Source of the DNA: an uncultured Clostridia bacterium
Lineage (GTDB): Bacteria > Bacillota > Clostridia > Oscillospirales > Acutalibacteraceae
Length of the DNA: 19,064 nucleotides
NCBI GenBank assembly: GCA_947165115.1
Contig: CAMUZD010000007.1
Location: 1 to 19,064 of the forward strand
Direction of reading: 5' to 3'
Both the position numbers and the translations under genes were made by a program. The notes beneath the pieces were generated by a model, which saw only the letters and a program-made list of their open reading frames with translations, made no database searches and was not told the origin of the DNA. Positions 1-6,684 of the stretch are shown in pieces (position 1 is the first letter of the stretch; every line of letters starts with the position of its first letter).

Positions 1-27
1 GAAAGAGTATTAATAATTGTCTGAAAT

Positions 28-34
28 AGGAGGA
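28..34 (+). promoter_or_regulatory. Ribosome binding site of first gene
   Basis: The sequence AGGAGGA lies five bases before the ATG at 40 and closely matches the consensus Shine-Dalgarno, so it fixes that start. Only 39 bases precede the gene and no promoter can be recognised in them. Confidence 0.8.
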
Positions 35-39
35 AGATT

Positions 40-1377
40 ATGAGCGGACCCAAGTCAGCAGATTACGGTTTATCAGCAGCGGAACGCGCCAGAATAGCGG
101 AGCAGCAACGTCTCGAAAGAGAACGCAGGGAAGAAGAAAGAAGAGTGCAGCTTGAAAAAGAGGCAAAGGAGGATTTGCTTGAAAGGTTACGTCTGCACCT
201 CTCCGGCACAGAAAAAGAAGTCACGAAGATGGAAAAACTCGAGCAGAGGACCGGCAGTTCTTACGATGTGCTTGAAGAAACCAAAAGAACTATATCCAGA
301 TTAAAAGACCAGGCAAAAGCCGCAGAGAGCTCAGAAGGAAAAAACTCCTCTCAATTGCATGCCGAGAATGAAGAATTGAGAAAAGCGTTGAATCTTCTTG
401 CAACAAAGACGGAGGAATGCTTCACAACGTCATCGCAGGCGGCAAAAGAATTCCATGAGCAGTTAGATAAGACGATAGAATGCGGATTTGTGCTTTCTTA
501 CAATACCGTCAAGGCGGCCAAAGATGAAAAAGAGAGAGAGTTAAAAAAAGAGATTCAGAGAATCAACAGATTGCTTTCCGGGTTTGATCCGGCAGATATG
601 CCTGAGAGATTAATCAAAAAGTTTCAAAAATTCAAAAAGCAATTGGAAGAAGAAAAGGATGCCGATAATCTTAAAGACTTGTGCACTCTTTTCATTGAAC
701 CGTTTCTGGATGAATGTGAGGCGTATAGAGAACTCAGGAGAAGATTCGAGACTTTGTTGGTAACCTATTATGCTCTGTGCCGAATCAATAATATTGTGCC
801 GGAAAAGTTTGAATGCTCCGAAAAAGGAATTGCTGCTCTCGAGGCTCAGATTTCTGAGCTCGAAGAAATTGATCTTGAGGTTCGCGAAGCCGAGAAGATT
901 TATGAAGCGCTTGAAAAAGTTATGGCAGAAATGGGTTATGATCTTTACGGCGAAAGGGATACGGTCAAGAATGGCGGCAAGAGAATAATACATCATCAGC
1001 TGTATACAATAGGCGAGGATACGGTGCTCGATGTTTATTTTGAAGATAACGGTCAGATTTCAATGCAGGTTGGGAAGGGCGATGATCTCGACAGGCAGCC
1101 CATGGAAGCCGAAATACCGAGGTTGATAGAAATGATGAAGAGCTTTTGCGGCGACTATTCCAAGATAGAAGAGAGACTGAAAGAGCTGGGAATTGAAGTG
1201 AACTGCAAGAGCAGAAAGCCTGCAACCAAAGAATACGCACAGATAATCAACAAGAAAGATTATAACACATCTCAAAAAGGTCAGGGAACCCAGAAGGAGG
1301 CTACGCAGGAGAGAGCAAAGGGAAGGCGAGCGGCAAAAAAAGGGCAAGCCGCAAAAAAATATATGCATGCCGAATGA
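40..1377 (+). CDS. Coiled-coil protein of unknown function with basic C-terminal tail
   Basis: No enzymatic family is recognised in this 445-residue protein. Residues about 13-60 are a highly charged Glu/Arg/Lys helix, and more heptad-rich helices continue to about residue 120 and through 160-300, so a long coiled coil is likely. Residues about 295-390 look like a compact alpha/beta domain (it begins near G299-Y300 and includes a VLDVYFEDNGQISMQVG stretch). The last 50 residues are rich in Lys, Arg, Gln and Ala with little hydrophobic content, so they are probably disordered and could bind nucleic acid, acidic protein or membrane. There is no signal peptide or membrane helix, so it should be cytosolic. 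The ATG follows a perfect AGGAGG, and the next gene starts 36 bases after the TGA stop. A scaffold or adaptor for the downstream membrane machinery is an inference from the coiled coil and operon position only. Confidence 0.8.
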   Translation: MSGPKSADYGLSAAERARIAEQQRLERERREEERRVQLEKEAKEDLLERLRLHLSGTEKEVTKMEKLEQRTGSSYDVLEETKRTISRLKDQAKAAESSEGKNSSQLHAENEELRKALNLLATKTEECFTTSSQAAKEFHEQLDKTIECGFVLSYNTVKAAKDEKERELKKEIQRINRLLSGFDPADMPERLIKKFQKFKKQLEEEKDADNLKDLCTLFIEPFLDECEAYRELRRRFETLLVTYYALCRINNIVPEKFECSEKGIAALEAQISELEEIDLEVREAEKIYEALEKVMAEMGYDLYGERDTVKNGGKRIIHHQLYTIGEDTVLDVYFEDNGQISMQVGKGDDLDRQPMEAEIPRLIEMMKSFCGDYSKIEERLKELGIEVNCKSRKPATKEYAQIINKKDYNTSQKGQGTQKEATQERAKGRRAAKKGQAAKKYMHAE

Positions 1378-1413
1378 ATAAAAGGCAAGGGCCTGTAGAA
1401 TTGGAGAATAGAT

Positions 1414-2031
1414 ATGGCTAAATATAAAATGTGTCCTGTGTGCGGCGAAAAGAATGCAGAAGATGCTTTTAACTGCATAAACTGTGATGCCGATCTGCAA
1501 TCCACTCAACCAGTGGGTGATGAAGAAGAAAAAGAACCACAGACAAGCAGACTGGTCAAAATATGTGATCGTGATTCATGCCGCACCGAGAATCCATCAA
1601 ATGCAAATAAGTGTTCAAAATGTGGAAATGATTTGTCCGATGTGGATGTCGTTGAAGTCGGAACGGAGAGAACGGAAGCTGTTGACATTCCAAACGCAAA
1701 TCAGAATAATAAAGAGCGCAAGCTTATCAGTGTCGAAGGCGATTATACATTTGAAATACCTTCAGGAGAGATCGAGATCGGCAGAGAGCGGGAGATGGCT
1801 GACTATTTAGCCGATAAAATGTATGTCAGCAGAGTGCATGGGAAATTAACCAGTACCGTTGATGCCTTGATATATGTGAACCTGAGTGAAACAAACGGAA
1901 CTTGCATAGGCAATAACAAGATAAGTGAACAGGTCAGGCTTGAAGACGGATATGTGTTGCAGCTCGGCCACAATCCGGAATCACCTGTTGAGTTTCAAAA
2001 GAAAGCGGCGTATTTCAGGGTTGTCATATGA
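1414..2031 (+). CDS. Double zinc-ribbon FHA-domain protein
   Basis: This 205-residue cytosolic protein has two N-terminal zinc ribbons and a C-terminal FHA domain. Ribbon one uses C7/C10 and C21/C24 (CPVC...CINC). Ribbon two uses C51/C56 and C67/C70. The FHA domain spans about 105-205 and keeps the hallmark residues: G123-R124, S139 and H142 of the SRVH motif, and N161-G162-T163 followed by N167/N168. In characterised FHA domains these residues read phospho-threonine peptides, so the predicted role is recognition of a phosphorylated partner. No Ser/Thr kinase or PP2C phosphatase lies in the window; it could be upstream or downstream. The acidic linker (36-41, DEEEKE) separates the ribbons. 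Its TGA stop overlaps the ATG of the radical SAM gene by four bases, which predicts translational coupling. A GGAG about seven bases ahead supports the ATG at 1414. Confidence 0.9.
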   Translation: MAKYKMCPVCGEKNAEDAFNCINCDADLQSTQPVGDEEEKEPQTSRLVKICDRDSCRTENPSNANKCSKCGNDLSDVDVVEVGTERTEAVDIPNANQNNKERKLISVEGDYTFEIPSGEIEIGREREMADYLADKMYVSRVHGKLTSTVDALIYVNLSETNGTCIGNNKISEQVRLEDGYVLQLGHNPESPVEFQKKAAYFRVVI

Positions 2032-2642
2032 GAGTATATGTGGCAAGAATTCTTTTTCCAATAAAAGTGCTCGGCCCGGGAGATAGGTTGGGTATCTGGT
2101 TCGCAGGTTGCAATCACAAATGTAAAGGCTGCAGCAATCCCGAGCTCTGGGTTCAGAAAAAGGAATGGAAAATGGAGATTTCCGATTTGCTGAGGATAAT
2201 CAAAATAATATCCGGAACCAGAAGAATTGATGGTTTTACAATTACCGGCGGAGATCCGTTTGAACAGCCGGAGGCCTTGAATGAATTGCTGTGCGGATTA
2301 AAAGAGATTGCCGATGACATTCTTGTTTATACAGGCTATAGATATTCACAAATCAAAGACAGATACAGTGAGGTTCTGAAGAAAATCAGCGTATTGATAG
2401 ACGGACCGTATATTGAGGAGCGAAATCGCGGAAAACGGTTGAAAGGTTCCGATAATCAGAGAATCATTTATCTGGATTCGGATATACGGAAGAAGTATCT
2501 TGCTTATCTCAAAGGCAAACATGCCGATATACAGAATTTTTCAACCGGAGACAGCGTTATTTCCGTTGGAATACATTTACCGGGTTATAGTGACGACCTG
2601 GATAGAAAAGCAAAAGAGAAAGGACTGCTGAAAAATGAGTGA
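2028..2642 (+). CDS. NrdG-like radical SAM activating-enzyme family protein
   Basis: This 204-residue protein resembles the anaerobic ribonucleotide reductase activase (NrdG) and the 4Fe-4S single-cluster branch of the radical SAM family. The CX3CX2C motif is C28, C32, C35 (GCNHKCKGC), which should hold the 4Fe-4S cluster that cleaves S-adenosylmethionine. G74-G75-D76-P77-F78-E79-Q80 is the GGDPF/GGE-type SAM-binding motif, and the preceding IWFAGCNHKC context is typical of NrdG. NrdG normally installs a glycyl radical on NrdD. No NrdD and no RVxGY glycyl-radical motif is present in this window, so the substrate is unknown. The ATG overlaps the FHA stop in an ATGA junction, and the gene ends eight bases inside the AAA+ gene, so the three are likely co-translated. 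The family call is firm; a true NrdG function is doubtful in this setting. Confidence 0.9.
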   Translation: MRVYVARILFPIKVLGPGDRLGIWFAGCNHKCKGCSNPELWVQKKEWKMEISDLLRIIKIISGTRRIDGFTITGGDPFEQPEALNELLCGLKEIADDILVYTGYRYSQIKDRYSEVLKKISVLIDGPYIEERNRGKRLKGSDNQRIIYLDSDIRKKYLAYLKGKHADIQNFSTGDSVISVGIHLPGYSDDLDRKAKEKGLLKNE

Positions 2643-4068
2643 GTTTATACCTAAGTGGCAAAGAGAACTGGATATATTTGAAGATATAAAATCCTGCATT
2701 ATTTTTGAAGGGAACATTTATGACAGATATTTGTTTCCTTATGAGGGATGCGAAGGCTGTAAAAAAGACTCAGTTGTAGATTTATCCCAATATCTTCATT
2801 ATTATTTTCAGTCAAAAGGATACACTACAATTGCTTTCTATGATGCAATTCACGGCTTCAGGAACAAATACTGCTTAGACAGCCTTAAAGAGTTTGCACA
2901 AAGCGCGGGTGCAATTCTGTCCGAAGATTCAATCCCTGCTGATTTTGCCGGAAACAACGGACTGGCTCCGCATCTTATCGATGCAGCAATTACTCAGAGG
3001 AATACTGAACCCGGTCAGAAAAAGCCGACTGCAGTTATTCTTGATTTTGCTTCCAGATATATTTCCGATCCGTCCAATCTTACGCAGGACGAGGTGGATA
3101 GCTTTACTTTGCTTATGCAAACCACATTGGAAGCAGGGGAAGTATATGTTGAGGGACACGGAAACCTCAGGAACATCGTTATTTTGATAGTGAATAAAAT
3201 CAACGACTTACCTGTTTGGTTCTTCCTTGAAAATCCGGCTGTCAAATCAATTCTTATTGAGAATCCAAAGGCCAAGGAAAGAGAAGATATGATTTGCGGC
3301 GACCAATTCAAAACATTTTTCAAGCCTGCAATATGGCAGGAAGATTGTTCCAGATATGATGGCAGACGCGAAGAGTTTGAAAAAGAAATTGCGGCTATTC
3401 AGAAGAGGTTTGTCGGTCTTACAGAGGGGTTCAGTTACTCAGAAATCAACGCATTGAAAAAACTATGCAAAGTTGAAGAAATCCATGTTAAAGATGTGTG
3501 TTCGGTAATTGATTTATATAAGTTCGGAATCAGAGACAATCCGTGGAACGATGTGAATATCGAAGATGTTGTTAAAAAATTCTCAAGGGTCAAAGGACAG
3601 GACGCGGCTATAAATCAGACTTTGGATGTGGTTAAAAGAGCGGTAACCGGCATGTCGGATATTACATCTTCCGCTCACGGCAAGCCCAAAGGTGTTTTGT
3701 TCTTTGCCGGTCCCACCGGTACCGGTAAAACCGAAACTGCAAAAGCGTTGGCAGAAGGAATTTTCGGCGATGAGAGCGCCTGCATCAGATTTGATATGAG
3801 CGAATACGGGCAGTCTCATTCAGACCAGAAATTACTCGGAGCGCCTCCGGGATATGTTGGATATGAATCCGGCGGTCAGCTTACTAATGCAGTTAAGAAG
3901 AATCCTTTTTCAATTCTTCTTTTTGATGAAATCGAAAAAGCGGATAAATCCATTCTTGATAAATTCCTCCAGATATTGGAGGACGGAAGAATGACAGACG
4001 GAAAAGGCGAGACTGTCTATTTTTCGGAATCAATCATTATTTTCACCAGCAATTTAGGAATTTATTAA
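2635..4068 (+). CDS. ClpB/Hsp100-like AAA+ ATPase, N-terminal part (ends at in-frame nonsense codon)
   Basis: The 477 residues up to the TAA hold a divergent N-terminal half (about 1-320) and most of a ClpB D2-type AAA+ module. The first half has a beta-strand ending in D137 (AVILDFASR) and a VILIVNKINDLP strand but no Walker A, which resembles a degenerate first AAA domain. The second module has Walker A GPTGTGKT at 359-366, the Hsp100 pore loop GYVGY at 406-410, Walker B ILLFDEIEKA with D431-E432, and sensor 1 FTSN with N473. Translation then stops, before the arginine finger and sensor 2, which lie downstream in the same frame. As made, this fragment should not complete an ATPase cycle. 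ClpB-type ATPases thread or remodel proteins as hexamers; a disaggregase or remodelling role for the system is inferred. The start overlaps the radical SAM gene by eight bases. Confidence 0.85.
   Translation: MSEFIPKWQRELDIFEDIKSCIIFEGNIYDRYLFPYEGCEGCKKDSVVDLSQYLHYYFQSKGYTTIAFYDAIHGFRNKYCLDSLKEFAQSAGAILSEDSIPADFAGNNGLAPHLIDAAITQRNTEPGQKKPTAVILDFASRYISDPSNLTQDEVDSFTLLMQTTLEAGEVYVEGHGNLRNIVILIVNKINDLPVWFFLENPAVKSILIENPKAKEREDMICGDQFKTFFKPAIWQEDCSRYDGRREEFEKEIAAIQKRFVGLTEGFSYSEINALKKLCKVEEIHVKDVCSVIDLYKFGIRDNPWNDVNIEDVVKKFSRVKGQDAAINQTLDVVKRAVTGMSDITSSAHGKPKGVLFFAGPTGTGKTETAKALAEGIFGDESACIRFDMSEYGQSHSDQKLLGAPPGYVGYESGGQLTNAVKKNPFSILLFDEIEKADKSILDKFLQILEDGRMTDGKGETVYFSESIIIFTSNLGIY
4066..4068 (+). 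other. In-frame TAA interrupting the AAA+ gene
   Basis: The codons run GGA ATT TAT TAA GAA GAA GTA TTG, with the same reading frame open on both sides. The upstream side ends just after sensor 1 and the downstream side continues with the arginine-finger region, so one base change (for example from CAA, AAA or GAA) separates this allele from an intact gene of about 644 codons. TAA also ends other genes in this window (4567-4569, 8776-8778, 12314-12316), which argues against genome-wide reassignment of the codon. Confidence 0.85.
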
Positions 4069-4077
4069 GAAGAAGTA

Positions 4078-4569
4078 TTGCCGAGCGGAAAAACGCGGAA
4101 AAAGTTGAAAGTATCAATGGATATGCCTTATGGTGAATTGAGAGACACCGTCCGCGACGGAATTGAAAACTATTTTAAGACCGATCTGGGCAGGCCCGAA
4201 ATTCTGAACAGAATCGGTGAGAATATAGTTGTTTATGACTTCATAAGAAAAGATTCCGATATACCTCGTCAGATACTTGGGCTCAGACTCACCAAGATTG
4301 AAGATGGGCTTGCAGAAAACAAGAACATAGTTCTTGAGGTATCAAACGAAGCGAAAAATCAACTCCTTGAAAAAGCAAAGGACAATCTTGAAAACGGCGG
4401 ACGCGGAATAGGAAACATTGTTGAAAGCATGTTTGTTAATCCTCTTTCAAGATTCATTTTTGATCATCGCGATCAATTGCTTACAGATCCGGGTACAGTT
4501 AAAAAACTGGAGGTAATCAGAATCAAAGAGGAAGAATATGCTTATTCCGTAGAGTGCAGCATAAGCTAA
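4078..4569 (+). CDS. ClpB/Hsp100-like AAA+ ATPase, C-terminal part (detached by nonsense codon)
   Basis: This fragment is in the same frame as the upstream AAA+ piece and begins at the first available start after the stop, a TTG with only a weak AAGAAG ahead. It carries the parts the first fragment lacks: the box VII arginine-finger segment (GRPEILNRIGENIV, Arg codon at 4210-4212) and a sensor 2-like GGRGI segment (Arg codon at 4402-4404) followed by a helical small domain, the usual layout of the Hsp100 D2 C-terminus. It could be made by reinitiation and join the N-terminal fragment as a split ATPase, or it may not be translated. The simplest reading is that 2635-4569 is one recently disabled gene. 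The channel gene begins 26 bases downstream. Confidence 0.65.
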   Translation: MPSGKTRKKLKVSMDMPYGELRDTVRDGIENYFKTDLGRPEILNRIGENIVVYDFIRKDSDIPRQILGLRLTKIEDGLAENKNIVLEVSNEAKNQLLEKAKDNLENGGRGIGNIVESMFVNPLSRFIFDHRDQLLTDPGTVKKLEVIRIKEEEYAYSVECSIS

Positions 4570-4595
4570 GGAATAATGTTTGTGGGGGTATTGAA

Positions 4596-6665
4596 GTGAC
4601 AAATAAATTCTGGCAATGGCTCAGTATCAAAGTCGCAAAGCGGCCGGCAGCGGTTGTTCTTGGAGCAATTCTTTTATTCAACATTCTATTTTTCGGCATT
4701 TCGGTATTTATTTTCAAAAATTTCAACCTGAAAGGCACCGAAGACTACGGATTCTTCGAATCTATATATCTGACAATAACGATGATACTTGATGCCGGAT
4801 GTATTTCGTATGTAATCGAAGATATAGGGAAAGCCGGAGTTGCTACAGCGGTAACATGCCTTATTATCATATTTATCGGCATGATCACATTTACCGGCGC
4901 TGTAATCGGTTATATTACAAACTGGATTTCTTCGTTTATTGACCGGGCCAATTCCGGTTATCGCAGATTAAGGATTTCAAATCATACGGTTATATTAAAT
5001 TGGAATTCCCGCGCATCGGAAATTGTAAACGATCTTCTTTACTGCAAAGAGAATCAGAATGTTGTAATACTGGTTTCGAGTGGTAAGGAACGCATTGAAA
5101 AGGAACTCAACGAAAGGCTTTCTGAAACCACCGCAAGGATAAAGGCACAGAGAAAAGAAGATAAATCCGTCGGGAAGACATGCAAAGTTACGTTTATAGT
5201 GAGAGAAGGGGATATTTTCTCTTTCAAACAACTCAGGGATGTATCTCTTGAACAGGCCAAAATGGTGATTATTCTCGGCAGCGATATAAATAATACGGTA
5301 TGCAAGTATGAGATGCGCGACAGAGCTGAGAATGCCGAAAACGGAAACACGCTTACCGTAAAAACGCTGATGCAGGTGGCCGATATTACCGGTGCAGATT
5401 ACTCTGCGAACAATCAAAGAATAATTGTGGAAATCACCGATGACTGGACGGATCAGCTGGTAACCGAGGTTATTCATTCAAAGACGGTCAAAGGTAAGTG
5501 CAACATAGTCCCGATAAGAGTGAATCAGGTTCTCGGGCAGCTTCTTTCACAGTTTTCCATTACTCCCGAGCTTAACAGTATTTACAGTGAACTCTTTTCA
5601 AATCAGGGTGCAACATTTTTCAGTGTGGAATCTGAAGAAAAAGAAGCGGGAGAGTTTATCAATAAATATCTGCAGTCTCATAAATGCGCAATACCCCTTA
5701 CGGTCGGAAAAAGCAACGGAAAACAGTATGAGTATTATTCAGCCGCATCGGAAAGCGCAATATTACAGACTGACAGCGTTAAGCAAACCAGCACTAAAGT
5801 GTCGCTGAACAAGGATTACTGGCTTGAAAAGAGACATGTTATTATACTTGGGCACAACAGCAACACAAAATATATTATGAATGGTTTCCGTTCTTTCTGT
5901 GGCGAATGGAACAAGAAGGATGAAACAATACTCGATATAGTTATTGTTGATGATGAGGAAAACATCAAAAAGATGGGAAACTATGATGAATACAATGATT
6001 TTGTAACAAAAGTCATTCCATCTGATATATATGACAGAGACAAGATCACATCAGCTATCAACAACTTTGTTTCAGAGCACACAGAAGACACCAGCATACT
6101 GATTCTTTCAGATGACAGGGCGCTGAATGATGATATTGACGCCAACGCTCTGGCAAACCTCATCTATGTTCAGGATATTATTAATAAGAAAAAAGAAGAA
6201 GACAGAAATTTCAAAGCAGACAGCATAGATGTTATAGTGGAACTTATCGATCCCAGGCATCATGATATAGTAAACAACTACAGCGGCTATAATGTCGTTA
6301 TCAGCAACAGATATATAAGCAAAATGATAACTCAGATAGGTGAAAAGGATTCCCTCTTCGAATTTTACCAGGATATTCTCTCATTTGATGAGAAATGTGT
6401 GGAAGGTCGTTCACAATACACCAGTAAAGAGATTTACGCCAAGAGAGTATCCAGTTATTTCGACGGATGTCCCGGAAAGATGACGGCGGCTGAACTGATC
6501 AGAGCTGTATACGATGAATCCTTAGCAGAGAACGGTTGTAATCCTGCTGTGGTTCTCGGATATACATCTTCAGACGGAGGAGTAGTTCTTTTTGAGGGTG
6601 ACCAGGAAAAAACAGAAGTCAGGTTGACAAATGACGATAAGATAATCGTTTATTCGGCACATTGA
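4596..6665 (+). CDS. CASTOR/POLLUX-like ion channel with two RCK/TrkA-N-like domains
   Basis: This protein of about 689 residues has an N-terminal two-helix pore unit: helix 1 at about 18-40, a re-entrant pore region at 53-72, and helix 2 at about 82-107. The pore segment reads TITMILDAGC (61-69), not the TVGYG of potassium channels; LDxG-type filters are typical of the CASTOR/POLLUX/SYM8 family and its bacterial relatives. Two Rossmann-like regulatory domains follow. The first begins near 129 (NHTVILNWNSRASEIV) and the second near 413 (RHVIILGHNSNTKYIM), each opening with the beta-strand and turn of RCK/TrkA-N domains. It should form a tetrameric membrane channel gated by a cytosolic ring. 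The GTG at 4596 is preferred: it starts just before the first helix, follows GGGGG, and avoids overlap with the ATPase fragment. The alternative GTG at 4554 lacks a clear binding site. Ion selectivity cannot be read from sequence alone. Confidence 0.85.
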   Translation: MTNKFWQWLSIKVAKRPAAVVLGAILLFNILFFGISVFIFKNFNLKGTEDYGFFESIYLTITMILDAGCISYVIEDIGKAGVATAVTCLIIIFIGMITFTGAVIGYITNWISSFIDRANSGYRRLRISNHTVILNWNSRASEIVNDLLYCKENQNVVILVSSGKERIEKELNERLSETTARIKAQRKEDKSVGKTCKVTFIVREGDIFSFKQLRDVSLEQAKMVIILGSDINNTVCKYEMRDRAENAENGNTLTVKTLMQVADITGADYSANNQRIIVEITDDWTDQLVTEVIHSKTVKGKCNIVPIRVNQVLGQLLSQFSITPELNSIYSELFSNQGATFFSVESEEKEAGEFINKYLQSHKCAIPLTVGKSNGKQYEYYSAASESAILQTDSVKQTSTKVSLNKDYWLEKRHVIILGHNSNTKYIMNGFRSFCGEWNKKDETILDIVIVDDEENIKKMGNYDEYNDFVTKVIPSDIYDRDKITSAINNFVSEHTEDTSILILSDDRALNDDIDANALANLIYVQDIINKKKEEDRNFKADSIDVIVELIDPRHHDIVNNYSGYNVVISNRYISKMITQIGEKDSLFEFYQDILSFDEKCVEGRSQYTSKEIYAKRVSSYFDGCPGKMTAAELIRAVYDESLAENGCNPAVVLGYTSSDGGVVLFEGDQEKTEVRLTNDDKIIVYSAH

Positions 6666-6684
6666 TATAAGGGGGATCTTAATT

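Noticed and set aside
1..24. Possible tail of an upstream gene ending in ERVLIIV and a TGA at 22-24
   Set aside because: Only seven codons are visible and the other frames also close within 30 bases. The ending resembles that of the FHA gene (FRVVI), but this is too little to annotate.
1060..1509. Minus-strand open frame of 149 codons
   Set aside because: It lies across the first two real genes, lacks a binding site, and its hydrophobic protein reads like the complement of a charged coiled-coil gene.
4066..4068. Genome-wide recoding of TAA as a sense codon
   Set aside because: TAA ends other genes in the window at the expected places (8776-8778, 12314-12316), so a local mutation or error is more likely.
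4554..4595. Longer channel start at GTG 4554
   Set aside because: It would overlap the ATPase fragment, has no ribosome binding site, and adds a non-hydrophobic leader with no clear purpose.
4576..4599. Seven-codon minicistron (MFVGVLK) after AAGGA, ending over the channel's GTG start
   Set aside because: The spacer from AAGGA to the ATG is only three bases and such short frames arise by chance. Coupling to the channel is possible but unsupported.
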